Origin: Chromobacterium vaccinii
GTDB lineage: Bacteria > Pseudomonadota > Gammaproteobacteria > Burkholderiales > Chromobacteriaceae
Direction: 5' to 3'
DNA length: 64,000 nucleotides
Assembly: GCF_000971335.1 (NCBI RefSeq)
Contig: NZ_JZJL01000019.1
Location: 18,445-82,444 of the forward strand
This document shows positions 28,106 to 37,987 of this stretch, in pieces (position 1 is the first letter of the stretch; each line of letters opens with the position of its first letter). A model generated the notes under the pieces. It was given only the letters and a program-made list of their open reading frames with translations. It was not told the DNA's origin and made no database searches. The translations under genes were made by a program, and so were the position numbers.

Positions 28106-29002
28106 TCATGGATGGCCCGCTTCCTCATCCTCGGGCACCCGTCCGGCATACTTGCTCAGCAGCGCGTCGAGAATCGCCGACGACTCCGCATCCGGCTCCC
28201 CGTCATAGCGAGCGGGCCGGAAGTGCATCTGGAATGCCGCGATGACGGCCCGCGTTTCGGCATCCCATGCCCCGCTTTCCGGCGCATCGTAGCCATAGGC
28301 CGTCAAACGCTCCTGCCAATCCGACGCGTCCGTCGGCAGCCGGCGGGACAGAAAACGGCGGACATCGTTCTCGTCGGGCCAGGCGCCGACGCCAAACTCC
28401 CGGTACAGCCTCTCCCAGGGAAACTTCGGCCCCGGATCCACCTTGCGGCCCGGCGAAATGTCGGCATGCCCGACGACGTTGCGCGGCGGGATCCGGTGGC
28501 GGGCCATGATGTCGGCCGCCAGCCTACCCACCAGGGCGATCTGGGCGTCGTCAAACGCCACCCAGTCCCGCAACGTCGGCGGCCAGTCGTCCTGCTGCGG
28601 CGACGGATAGCCGCGGTTGACGATCTCCACGCCTATCGAGCTGCCGTTCACATAGCGCTCGCCGCGCCAATAGCTGTCGCCGGCATGCCAGGCCCGCCTC
28701 TTCTCCGGCACCAGCCTCAGAACCGCGGGCTTCGCGGCCAGGGTTGCGGCATCCGGCACCAGGTAATGGGCGCTGGCCCGGTACTGCGCGTCCGTCAGCA
28801 GCTTGAGCGAAGCCGCAAAGTCCTCCGCCGTATAATGGAGCACCAGGGTGCGGACGCGGGAATCCTGGTTGGCCGACGCATGCGATTCATCGATCCAGAG
28901 CGCCCCCGTTTCTCCCTGCGCCCTTACGGCCGGAGCCGCCAGCAGCGCGCCGCCTGCGGCGATCATCCCGGTCCGGCACAAAAACTGTCTGCGATTCGCC
29001 AT
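28106..29002 (-). CDS. N-acetylmuramoyl-L-alanine amidase, AmiD-like
   Basis: A 298-residue amidase_2 enzyme. The leader starts MANRRQFLCRTG, with a twin-arginine-like RRQFL motif and hydrophobic stretch, so Tat export is likely. Zinc ligands are probably H in TLVLHYTA, H and D in GHADISPGRKVDPG, and the Glu in GVEIVN. A C-terminal peptidoglycan-binding segment (LTAYGYDAPESGAWD) follows. AmiD removes peptides from muropeptides, including anhydro forms whose levels control ampC induction in other bacteria. Its position upstream of ampC is therefore suggestive. Confidence 0.88.
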   Translation of the reverse strand: MANRRQFLCRTGMIAAGGALLAAPAVRAQGETGALWIDESHASANQDSRVRTLVLHYTAEDFAASLKLLTDAQYRASAHYLVPDAATLAAKPAVLRLVPEKRRAWHAGDSYWRGERYVNGSSIGVEIVNRGYPSPQQDDWPPTLRDWVAFDDAQIALVGRLAADIMARHRIPPRNVVGHADISPGRKVDPGPKFPWERLYREFGVGAWPDENDVRRFLSRRLPTDASDWQERLTAYGYDAPESGAWDAETRAVIAAFQMHFRPARYDGEPDAESSAILDALLSKYAGRVPEDEEAGHP

Positions 29003-29171
29003 TCTTTTCCCTTCCGCCCTCCGGCGCGTGATGCGATATGTCCTGTCCGGTCAGACCGCCCGCTCCGCGCGGAAATCCCGATCAAGCCGCGCGCGGCTTA
29101 TCGCCTTTCCTGCTGATGAATGATGCAGAAAGGAAAAACCATCGAGCCTGGCAATTTCAAGTGTATGGGAT

Positions 29172-29211
29172 GAAAAAGAAAAACCCCGTAAATCCTTGGA
29201 TTTACGGGGTT
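29172..29211 (-). terminator. Terminator of the tRNA-Gly/Cys operon
   Basis: A perfect 14-bp inverted repeat (29182-29195 with 29198-29211) is followed on the minus strand by TTTTTCTTTTT. It begins 6 bases after the end of tRNA-Cys. Confidence 0.93.
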
Positions 29212-29216
29212 ATATC

Positions 29217-29290
29217 TGGAGGCGGGGGTCGGAATCGAACCGGCGTAGACGGATTTGCAATCCGCTGCATAACCACTTTGCTACCCCGCC
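29217..29290 (-). tRNA. tRNA-Cys(GCA)
   Basis: A 74-base gene on the minus strand with encoded CCA, acceptor stem GGCGGGG, anticodon GCA in the loop TTGCAAA, and a GGTTCGATTCC T-arm. It is last in the operon. Confidence 0.97.
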
Positions 29291-29335
29291 GTTAACCGGC
29301 GAATCGACCAGATTATATCTGATCAATCTGAATTT

Positions 29336-29411
29336 TGGAGCGGGAAACGAGGCTCGAACTCGCGACCTCAACCTTGGCAAGGTTGCGCTCTACCAACTGA
29401 GCTATTCCCGC
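29336..29411 (-). tRNA. tRNA-Gly(GCC), copy 4
   Basis: A 76-base gene with CCA, acceptor GCGGGAA/TTCCCGC and anticodon GCC in CTTGCCAAG. Its sequence looks identical to the three upstream copies. Confidence 0.97.
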
Positions 29412-29436
29412 ATGCAAATTGTTTCAAGTCTGATGC

Positions 29437-29512
29437 TGGAGCGGGAAACGAGGCTCGAACTCGCGACCTCAACCTTGGCAAGGTTGCGCTCTACCAACTG
29501 AGCTATTCCCGC
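29437..29512 (-). tRNA. tRNA-Gly(GCC), copy 3
   Basis: Same 76-base sequence with anticodon GCC. Spacers between copies are short (22-25 bases) and share fragments such as TTGAAAC or CTGAAAC on the minus strand, so the units were probably duplicated with their spacers. Confidence 0.97.
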
Positions 29513-29537
29513 ATTGCAGACTGTTTCAAACTATTTT

Positions 29538-29613
29538 TGGAGCGGGAAACGAGGCTCGAACTCGCGACCTCAACCTTGGCAAGGTTGCGCTCTACCAACT
29601 GAGCTATTCCCGC
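29538..29613 (-). tRNA. tRNA-Gly(GCC), copy 2
   Basis: Same 76-base sequence with anticodon GCC and encoded CCA. Confidence 0.97.
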
Positions 29614-29635
29614 ATCACAAATTGTTTCAGGCTAC

Positions 29636-29711
29636 TGGAGCGGGAAACGAGGCTCGAACTCGCGACCTCAACCTTGGCAAGGTTGCGCTCTACCAACTGA
29701 GCTATTCCCGC
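29636..29711 (-). tRNA. tRNA-Gly(GCC), copy 1
   Basis: First gene of the operon on the minus strand; same sequence as the other copies. About 60 bases of leader separate it from the predicted transcription start. Confidence 0.97.
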
Positions 29712-29781
29712 GCTGCGTAACTTGCTACAACGCTTTGCTTGATCTCGCTGCTGCTTCGTCAGCGGCGGCGAGAGACTGCGA

Positions 29782-29809
29782 ATTATAGAGATTTGCTTGA
29801 GGCTGTCAA
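29782..29809 (-). promoter_or_regulatory. Strong promoter of the tRNA-Gly/Cys operon
   Basis: On the minus strand TTGACA (29809-29804), a 16-base spacer, and TATAAT (29787-29782): both boxes are perfect sigma-70 consensus. It begins just after the pgsA stop codon. Confidence 0.92.
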
Positions 29810-29812
29810 CAC

Positions 29813-30394
29813 TCAAACGTCTATTTTTTTACCCGCGAACTCTTTGGCGGCCATCTGCAAGTAATAAACCATTGACCACAAAGTCAATATGACGGCGACG
29901 TACATGGAAAAATTTCCCAAGCCGCGGGCATCCAGCCCCGGCAGCAACTCGCCGTCGTACAGCAGCAGCGTGATCGCCAGCATTTGGGCGGCGGTTTTCA
30001 GCTTGCCGATATAGGCGACGGCCACGCTGCTGCGGCTGCCCATGCCGGCCATCCACTCGCGCAGCGCCGAAATGGTGATCTCGCGGCCGATGATGATCAT
30101 CGCCATCCAGCCCTCGGCGCGGCCCATCTGCACCAGCAGGATCAGCGCCGCGGCGACGATCAGCTTGTCCGCCACCGGATCGAGAAAGGCGCCGAAGGCC
30201 GAGGTCTGCCCAAGCTTGCGCGCCAGATAGCCATCCAGCCAGTCGGTGGCGGCCGCCAATGCGAAAATGCCGGCCCCCACGATATTGCGGCTGTGCAGCA
30301 GCAGAATGGAGTCCGGCAGGAAGAACACCGCCACGCAGATGGGGATCAGGGCGACCCTGAGCCAAGTCAGTAATATCGGCAAATTGAAGGGCAT
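29813..30394 (-). CDS. pgsA: CDP-diacylglycerol-glycerol-3-phosphate 3-phosphatidyltransferase
   Basis: A 193-residue inner-membrane enzyme with several hydrophobic helices. The CDP-alcohol phosphotransferase motif DGx2ARx8Gx3Dx3D is complete in DWLDGYLARKLG and AFLDPVADK. It makes phosphatidylglycerophosphate, the precursor of phosphatidylglycerol and cardiolipin. It follows uvrC by 86 bases, and the tRNA operon follows it, as after E. coli uvrC-pgsA. Confidence 0.95.
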   Translation of the reverse strand: MPFNLPILLTWLRVALIPICVAVFFLPDSILLLHSRNIVGAGIFALAAATDWLDGYLARKLGQTSAFGAFLDPVADKLIVAAALILLVQMGRAEGWMAMIIIGREITISALREWMAGMGSRSSVAVAYIGKLKTAAQMLAITLLLYDGELLPGLDARGLGNFSMYVAVILTLWSMVYYLQMAAKEFAGKKIDV

Positions 30395-30480
30395 TGGTCT
30401 TGGTCTTGTCGCTTCAGGCTCGTCAACAACGCCGGCCGGCGCCCCGAGCCTGGATCAGGGACGCCCGCCGTTTTCAATCG

Positions 30481-32286
30481 TCAATGCAGCGCATTGTAAA
30501 TCTTTTCCGCCAGCGTCTGGCTGATGCCGTCCACTTGCGCCAGATCCTCCATGCTGGCCGCCGCCACGCCGCGCAATCCGCCGAAGCGGGTCAGCAGCTG
30601 CTGGCGCCGCTTGGCGCCGATGCCGGGAATCTCCTCCAGCGTCGACGCGGTGCGCGCCTTGGCCCGGCGCGCACGGTGGCCGGTGATGGCGAAGCGGTGC
30701 GCCTCGTCCCGCACGGTCTGGATAAGATGCAGCGCCGGATGATCCTGGCGCAATTGTAGCGTCTTTTCCAGGTAAGGCAGGATCAGCGTTTCCAGGCCGG
30801 GTTTGCGCTCCTCGCCCTTGGCGATGCCGACGATGGGCAAATTCAGCCCCAATTCGCCCATCACCTCAAGCGCCACGCCCACCTGGCCCTTGCCGCCGTC
30901 GATGAACACCGCGTCCGGCAGCCGGCCTTCGCCTTCCGCCAGTTTGCCGTAGCGGCGTGACAGAACTTCGCGCATCGCGGCGTAATCGTCGCCGGGCGAA
31001 GCGGTGGTGATGTTGAAGCGGCGGTACTCGGTGGGCTGCATCGCGCCCTTGTCGTACACCACGCAGGAGGCCACCGTCGCCTCGCCCATGGTGTGGCTGA
31101 TGTCGAAGCATTCGAAACGGCCCGCGTCCTCCAGTTCCAGCACCTCGTTCAACTGCGCCAGGCGCTGCGTCTGGGTGGCCTTGCTGCCCAGCTTCTGCTG
31201 GATGGCCAGATCGGCGTTCTTCTCCGCCATCTCCAGCCATACCCGGCGCTCGCCTATCGGATTGCCGACGATGTAGACCTTGCGGCCCGCGCGGGTCTGC
31301 AGAAAGGACTGCAGGGCTTCGTCCAGCTCGCCGTTGACCACCAGCGCGGCCGGCACCGCCGCGTGCTGGTAATGCTGGGCGACGAAGGCCTGCAGGATTT
31401 CCTCCTTGGTGTCGGCCTCGCCGCCGACTGGAAAGTGGCTCTTGTCCCCCAGGTGGCGGCCGCCGCGTATCATCACCAGATTGACGCAGGGCATGCCGTC
31501 GCCCACCCGCGCCGCCACCACGTCGCAGTCCTGCTGGCTCTGGTTGCTGGCGACGAACTGCTTTTCCTGCACCCGCGCCAACGCCTGGATCTGGTCGCGC
31601 AGCTCCGCCGCCTGCTCGAACTCCATCGCCTCGGCGGCGGCGGCCATCCGTTCAGTCAGCGCGCCTATCAGTTCGCTCTGCTTGCCGTTGAGAAAGGCGA
31701 CCGCGCTGGCCACGTCGGCCGCGTACTCGTCTTTGGAAATATGATCGACGCAGGGCGCGGAGCAGCGCTTGATCTGATACAGCAGACAGGGGCGGGAACG
31801 GTTGGCAAACACCGCGTCCTCGCAAGTGCGCAGCCGGAACACCTTCTGCAGGATCTGTATGCTCTCGCGCACCGCGTAGCCGTTGGGATAGGGGCCGAAG
31901 TACTGGTTGGGCTTCTTCGGCTCGCCGCGGTAATAGGCCATCTGCGGAAACGCGTGGCCGCTGAACATCAGATAAGGATAGGACTTGTCGTCTCGGAACA
32001 GGATGTTGTAGCGCGGCGCCAGCGCCTTGATCAGGTTGTTTTCCAGAATCAGCGCCTCGGCCTCGGTGCGGGTGACCGTGGTCTCGATGCTGGCGATCTG
32101 CCTGACCATCAACTGGATGCGGGGGCTGAGGTCGCTCTTCTGGAAATAGGAGCTGACGCGGCGCTTCAGGTCTATCGCCTTGCCGACGTACAGCACCTTG
32201 CCGCCCTCCCCCAGCATCCGGTAGACGCCGGGCAGCGCGGGCAGGTTCTGCAATACGTTCTGGTAATCGAATGCGGGCTTGGACAC
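30481..32286 (-). CDS. uvrC: Excinuclease ABC subunit C
   Basis: A 601-residue protein. It begins with a GIY-YIG nuclease domain ([15 protein letters not shown]), then the UVR segment ([12 protein letters not shown] pattern near residue 210), an RNase H-like nuclease ([24 protein letters not shown]) and C-terminal helix-hairpin-helix repeats ([13 protein letters not shown]). It makes the dual incisions in nucleotide excision repair. The start is GTG: the last G of the upstream TAG stop forms its first base, so the two genes overlap by one base and are coupled. Confidence 0.96.
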   Translation of the reverse strand: MSKPAFDYQNVLQNLPALPGVYRMLGEGGKVLYVGKAIDLKRRVSSYFQKSDLSPRIQLMVRQIASIETTVTRTEAEALILENNLIKALAPRYNILFRDDKSYPYLMFSGHAFPQMAYYRGEPKKPNQYFGPYPNGYAVRESIQILQKVFRLRTCEDAVFANRSRPCLLYQIKRCSAPCVDHISKDEYAADVASAVAFLNGKQSELIGALTERMAAAAEAMEFEQAAELRDQIQALARVQEKQFVASNQSQQDCDVVAARVGDGMPCVNLVMIRGGRHLGDKSHFPVGGEADTKEEILQAFVAQHYQHAAVPAALVVNGELDEALQSFLQTRAGRKVYIVGNPIGERRVWLEMAEKNADLAIQQKLGSKATQTQRLAQLNEVLELEDAGRFECFDISHTMGEATVASCVVYDKGAMQPTEYRRFNITTASPGDDYAAMREVLSRRYGKLAEGEGRLPDAVFIDGGKGQVGVALEVMGELGLNLPIVGIAKGEERKPGLETLILPYLEKTLQLRQDHPALHLIQTVRDEAHRFAITGHRARRAKARTASTLEEIPGIGAKRRQQLLTRFGGLRGVAAASMEDLAQVDGISQTLAEKIYNALH

Positions 32287-32714
32287 TATTTGGCGCACCA
32301 GGTCTGGACGTCTTTCTGGGCTTGGCGGATCAGCTCGTTGCGCTGCGCGTCGGTGGCCAGCGCGGTGGAGCCCGGCATGCGGATGCGGCCGTTCAGCTGC
32401 AGCGTGGACAGATTGGTCTGCGCCGACTTGCAGTTCTGCTCCTTGATCTTGGCGTTGGCCGCGGAAATGGCGGCGTTGTCGGACGCCACCGCCTTGTTGT
32501 CGGTTTTCTTTTCCGCCTTCTTCTCTGCCTGGGGAGCGGAGGCTGGCGGCGCCGGCTGCGCGCGCACGTTCATCCGCCGCGCGTTCACGCTGGGCGGCGG
32601 CTGATCGGAATACACCTTGTTGCCGTTGGCGTCGGTCCAGGTGTAGACCTCGGCCGCGGCCAGGGCCGGCATCAGCGACGCCGCCAAAATCGTCCATACT
32701 AGAAAAGACTTCAT
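32286..32714 (-). CDS. DUF4124-domain secreted protein
   Basis: A 142-residue protein with a signal peptide cleaved near ALAAA (about residue 21). The short DUF4124 motif follows at once: [18 protein letters not shown]. The rest is Ala/Lys-rich with a helical C terminus and two cysteines. The family is common in proteobacteria and has no defined role. Overlap with uvrC at TAGTG implies co-translation; a functional link to DNA repair is not expected. An ATG three codons upstream is an alternative start. Confidence 0.8.
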   Translation of the reverse strand: MKSFLVWTILAASLMPALAAAEVYTWTDANGNKVYSDQPPPSVNARRMNVRAQPAPPASAPQAEKKAEKKTDNKAVASDNAAISAANAKIKEQNCKSAQTNLSTLQLNGRIRMPGSTALATDAQRNELIRQAQKDVQTWCAK

Positions 32715-32800
32715 CGTCACCATCCCGCCGCTGTCATCGCTTTATATCCGGATTGTAAAGCCTGCCTCCTGGCCGCGCAAAACGCCGCATTACGCTGTTT

Positions 32801-32829
32801 TTGCAGAACAGTTGACGATCCGGTATAAT
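32801..32829 (+). promoter_or_regulatory. guaB: Promoter of guaB
   Basis: TTGCAG (32801-32806), a 17-base spacer and perfect TATAAT (32824-32829). Transcription would start about 20 bases before the guaB ATG, giving a short leader with AAGGAA as ribosome site. Confidence 0.88.
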
Positions 32830-32846
32830 GCGGCTTTGCCGCCTAA

Positions 32847-34319
<1,473 letters not shown>

Positions 34320-34340
34320 GCCGGTTCGCCTGGTCGGACA

Positions 34341-34371
34341 AAAGCCCGCGTTTCACAACGCGGGCTTTTTT
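34341..34371 (+). terminator. guaB: Terminator after guaB
   Basis: AAAGCCCGCGTT (34341-34352) pairs with AACGCGGGCTTT (34357-34368), followed by a T run. It may also serve the converging AraC gene. Confidence 0.93.
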
Positions 34372-34386
34372 AGCGCGCAGGCCCGG

Positions 34387-35241
34387 TCAGGCCAGCGACA
34401 GCAGCAGCAGCGTTTTCAGCTCGGACGGCGGCGTGTCGTAGGGCGCATTCAGATACTCCTCCACGCAGGGCGTGTCCCCGGGCACCTCGCCGCTGGCCGG
34501 CAGCCAGTGGCGGTACAGCCAGTCCCAGCTCTCCTCCAGCTCCGCATAGGGCCCGGTATGCAGCAGGGCCGCGTAGCGCCCGGCTGGAATCTTGCCCCAC
34601 TCGAAACCATCCACCTGCCGGTCCCACAGTCTTTCCGGCATGGTGGCGCAGGCGATGGATCGGCAGTCGGCCGCCGGCGTCTGCGCCTGGTCGTCCAGAT
34701 ACATGCCGAAGCTTCTCCCCGGCGGGTCGCCGTCCTGCTGCGGCCCCTGGACGGCGCGCAGCGCGTCGAAGGCCTGGCCGATCTCCATATACGGTCCGCG
34801 ATGATGGCGCATCAGCACCCTGACGGCATCCTTTTCCACAATCTCTACCTGACGCATGGTCCTCTCCCTTTGATTGAGAAACATGAGACGACGCTGGCGG
34901 TAGCGGCCCGGCGTCTCGCCGTAGCGGCCGGCAAAGGCGCGGATGAAGGCGGCGCTGCTGGCGAAGCCGGCCCGCGCCGCGATCCTGGCCAGCGGTTTGT
35001 CCGCCCTCCCCAGCTCGCCGGCAGCCCGATGCAGCAGCATGCGCTGCCGGCTCTCCATCACGGTTTCGCCCATCAGGTTGCGGTACAGCCGATGGAAGTG
35101 AAACCGCGAGAAGCAGGCCTCCTCCGCCAGCCGGTCCAGCAGCAGCGGCTCGTCCAGATGGCGCCACAGATAATCCAGCGCGCGCAGCAGGCGCACCGTG
35201 TACAAGGTGCCTGGGCCGAATTGCCGGTATGCGTGTCTCAT
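34387..35241 (-). CDS. AraC-family regulator with GyrI-like effector domain (Rob/SoxS-type architecture)
   Basis: A 284-residue protein. The AraC DNA-binding domain comes first (about 15-115): LAEEACFSRFHFHRLYRNLMGE and IAARAGFASSAAFIRAFAGRYGE are the two helix-turn-helix units. A GyrI-like ligand-binding domain (about 130-284) follows, opening with VEIVEKDAVRVLMRHH and ending with a CVEEYLN segment. This order is that of Rob-like regulators that sense small amphipathic compounds. The neighbouring LysR gene lies 9 bases upstream on the same strand. Confidence 0.9.
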   Translation of the reverse strand: MRHAYRQFGPGTLYTVRLLRALDYLWRHLDEPLLLDRLAEEACFSRFHFHRLYRNLMGETVMESRQRMLLHRAAGELGRADKPLARIAARAGFASSAAFIRAFAGRYGETPGRYRQRRLMFLNQRERTMRQVEIVEKDAVRVLMRHHRGPYMEIGQAFDALRAVQGPQQDGDPPGRSFGMYLDDQAQTPAADCRSIACATMPERLWDRQVDGFEWGKIPAGRYAALLHTGPYAELEESWDWLYRHWLPASGEVPGDTPCVEEYLNAPYDTPPSELKTLLLLSLA

Positions 35242-35250
35242 GCGGATAGC

Positions 35251-36168
35251 CTAGGCGGTTTCGATTGATCGATCTTGCGGTTCATGCAACAGCAGCCATT
35301 GCATGCGCTGGCACAAGTCCACCACGTAGTCCCACACCACCCGGTAGCGCAGCGTGCGGCGGATGTTGCTGCGCGCGCTGATCCAGTAGGAGCGGACGAT
35401 GCGCAGCTCGGGCAGGATCTGCGCCAGCCGCGGATCATCGTAAATCGTGTAATAAGGCAACACCGCGATGCCGCCGTCGGCCAGCGCCGCCTCCTTCTGC
35501 GCCACCACGCTGGTGCTGCGCAAGGGCATGCTGGGATGGCGGCACAGTCCATGGTGGTACATCAGCTCGCGGGTGAACAATAGGTCGTCGACATAGGCGA
35601 GGATGGCATGGCCGTTCAGATCCTCGCGCTCGCGTATCGGCGCATGGCCCGCCAGATAGGCCGGCGTGGCGTACAAGCCCAGGCAGTAATCGGTCAGCTT
35701 GCGCGTCACCACCATATTGGCCTGCGGCCGCTCCAGCGCGATGGCGATGTCCACCTCGCGGCTAGTGATGCTGACGAAGCGCGGCACCGCCACCAGGTCG
35801 ATCTCCAATCCCGGATACTGCGCCATCAGCGCCGGCATGTGGCGGGCCAGAAACAGCGCGCCCAGCCCCTCCGGCGCGCCCAGCCTCACCACGCCGCTCA
35901 CCTCGGCATGGCCCCTGCTGCCGCTGTCCAGCATCTGCGAAGCGGTGTTCTCCAGCGATTCGGCCAAGGGCAGCAACTGGCGCCCGGCGGCGGTCAGCAT
36001 GTAGCCGTCCGCCTGCTGGATGAACAGCGGCTGGCCCAGCACCCGCTCCAGCGCGGCGATGTGGCGCGCCACCGTGGCATGGGTGGTGCCCATCTGCCGC
36101 GCCGCGCTCAACAGCTTGCCGCTGCGTTGCAAGGCCAGGAAAAAGCGGACATCGTTCCAGTCGAACAT
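35251..36168 (-). CDS. LysR-family transcriptional regulator
   Basis: A 305-residue LysR protein. The N-terminal winged helix is FDWNDVRFFLALQRSG, with recognition helix in QMGTTHATVARHIAALE; a periplasmic-binding-like effector domain follows. It is divergent from the GMC dehydrogenase-transporter operon with about 165 bases between, the usual layout for control of the divergent operon. The start after GGAGGACC was preferred over one 17 codons upstream. Confidence 0.92.
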   Translation of the reverse strand: MFDWNDVRFFLALQRSGKLLSAARQMGTTHATVARHIAALERVLGQPLFIQQADGYMLTAAGRQLLPLAESLENTASQMLDSGSRGHAEVSGVVRLGAPEGLGALFLARHMPALMAQYPGLEIDLVAVPRFVSITSREVDIAIALERPQANMVVTRKLTDYCLGLYATPAYLAGHAPIREREDLNGHAILAYVDDLLFTRELMYHHGLCRHPSMPLRSTSVVAQKEAALADGGIAVLPYYTIYDDPRLAQILPELRIVRSYWISARSNIRRTLRYRVVWDYVVDLCQRMQWLLLHEPQDRSIETA

Positions 36169-36334
36169 GGTCCTCCCCGCGATGGGTGTTGTGCGTTTGC
36201 ACACGAAAACGGCGGCCAATTCGCCGCCGCCTGTTAAAAAATTAACATACGTTGTTTCCCGCTGGCTATTCCCAGCGGCCTCCGCTTCGGTTTAGATGCC
36301 AGCTACGACAACGACATGACCGGAGCATCCCGCC

Positions 36335-37987
36335 ATGCTCAGCGGCGAATTCGACTACATCATCGTCGGCGCAGGCAGCGCCGGCTGCCTGCTGGCCAAC
36401 CGCTTGTCCGCCGATCCGGACAAACGCGTGCTGCTGCTGGAAGCCGGCGGCAACGACGACTACCCGTGGATCCACATCCCTGTAGGCTACCTCTACTGCA
36501 TCGGCAACCCCCGCACCGACTGGTGCTACCGCACCGCGCCGGAAGACGGGCTAGGCGGCCGCTCGCTGGGCTACCCGCGCGGCAAGGTGCTGGGCGGCTC
36601 CTCTTCGATAAACGGCATGATCTACATGCGCGGCCAGGCCGCCGACTACGATCACTGGGAGGCGCAGGGCAACCGCGGCTGGGGCTGGCGCGACGCGCTG
36701 CCCCACTTCATCGCCATGGAAGACCATTTCGACGCCGCGCGTCCGCTGCATGGCCATGGCGGCGAATGGCGGGTGGAGAGGCAGCGGTTGTCCTGGGAGA
36801 TACTGGACGCCTTCCGCGCCGCAGCCGCCGAGCAGGGCATCGCTCCGACTGACGATTTCAATACCGGCGACAACGCCGGCTGCGGCTACTTCGAGGTCAA
36901 TCAGAAAGGCGGCTGGCGCTGGAGCAGCGCGCGCGCTTTCCTGCGGCCGATCCGCGATCGCGCCAATCTCACGGTGCTGACCGGCGCGGAGGCCGACCGG
37001 CTGATCCTGGAAAACGGCCGCGCCGCCGCTATCGCATTTATGCAACAGGGAATGCCGCTGCAGGCCCGCTGCCGCGGCGAGATCATCCTCGCCGCCGGCG
37101 CCATCGGCTCTCCCCTTGTGCTGCAGCGCAGCGGCATCGGCCCGGCGCCCTTGCTGGCGAGCCATGGCATTGCGCCGCTGCGTATTCTGCCCGGCGTCGG
37201 CGCGAATCTGCAGGACCACCTGCAACTGCGGCTGGTGTTCAAGGTTCAAGGCGCCTCCACGCTGAACCGCCGCGCGGCCAGCTGGAGCGGCAAGCTGGCG
37301 ATGGCCTGGGAATACCTGTGGAAGCGCGGCGGGCCGCTGTCGATGGCGCCCAGCCAACTCGGCGCCTTCGCCCGCAGCGGCCCTAACGTCGCCACGCCGG
37401 ATCTGGAATACCATGTGCAGCCGCTGTCGCTGGAACGCTTCGGCGAGCCCCTGCACCCGTTCCCCGCCTTCACCGCCTCGGTGTGCCAGCTGCGGCCCGA
37501 GAGCCGCGGCCATGTCGCCATCGGCGGCGCTCGCCCGGACGCGCCGCCGCTGATCCAGCCCAACTATCTCAGCCATCCGCAAGACCAGCGCGTCGCTGCC
37601 GCGGCGATCCGCCTGACGCGCCGCATCGCCGCGTCGCCGGCTCTCTCGCGTTACCTGCCCGAGGAATACCGGCCCGGCCTGCAGTACCGGAGCGAGGAGC
37701 AGCTGATCGACGCCGCCGGCCGGATCGGCACCACCATCTTCCACCCGGTGGGCACCTGCAAGATGGGCCGCGACGAGCTGGCGGTGGTGGACGACAGGCT
37801 GCGGGTGCGCGGCATCGCCGGCTTGCGCGTGGCGGACGCGTCCATCATGCCCGCCATCACCTCCGGCAACACCAACAGCCCCACCCTGATGATCGCCGCC
37901 AAGGCGGCGCAGATGATAGAGCAGGACAACAAGCAAGCGGCGCCGATACGGACGCCGTCCCCACCCGCAAAGGAGACCTGGACATGA
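36335..37987 (+). CDS. GMC-family FAD oxidoreductase (choline dehydrogenase-like)
   Basis: A 550-residue flavoenzyme. The ADP-binding motif GAGSAGCLLANRLS is at residue 12, GMC signature 1 near PRGKVLGGSSSINGM, and signature 2 near AGAIGSPLVLQRSGIG. The C-terminal catalytic His is in FHPVGTCKMG with the Asn in GNTNSPTLMIA. It oxidises a primary alcohol; BetA-like enzymes use choline, but no betaine aldehyde dehydrogenase lies here, so the substrate is open. Its stop overlaps the transporter start (ATGA), implying that the transporter imports the substrate. Confidence 0.92.
   Translation: MLSGEFDYIIVGAGSAGCLLANRLSADPDKRVLLLEAGGNDDYPWIHIPVGYLYCIGNPRTDWCYRTAPEDGLGGRSLGYPRGKVLGGSSSINGMIYMRGQAADYDHWEAQGNRGWGWRDALPHFIAMEDHFDAARPLHGHGGEWRVERQRLSWEILDAFRAAAAEQGIAPTDDFNTGDNAGCGYFEVNQKGGWRWSSARAFLRPIRDRANLTVLTGAEADRLILENGRAAAIAFMQQGMPLQARCRGEIILAAGAIGSPLVLQRSGIGPAPLLASHGIAPLRILPGVGANLQDHLQLRLVFKVQGASTLNRRAASWSGKLAMAWEYLWKRGGPLSMAPSQLGAFARSGPNVATPDLEYHVQPLSLERFGEPLHPFPAFTASVCQLRPESRGHVAIGGARPDAPPLIQPNYLSHPQDQRVAAAAIRLTRRIAASPALSRYLPEEYRPGLQYRSEEQLIDAAGRIGTTIFHPVGTCKMGRDELAVVDDRLRVRGIAGLRVADASIMPAITSGNTNSPTLMIAAKAAQMIEQDNKQAAPIRTPSPPAKETWT

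Noticed and set aside
22477..29002. Prophage or integrative element
   Set aside because: Only the muramidase pair is phage-like; no integrase, capsid, replication or att repeat was seen.
29336..29711. Four near-identical 76-base units that look like a repeat array
   Set aside because: Each is a complete tRNA-Gly(GCC) gene with CCA; not a CRISPR or other array.
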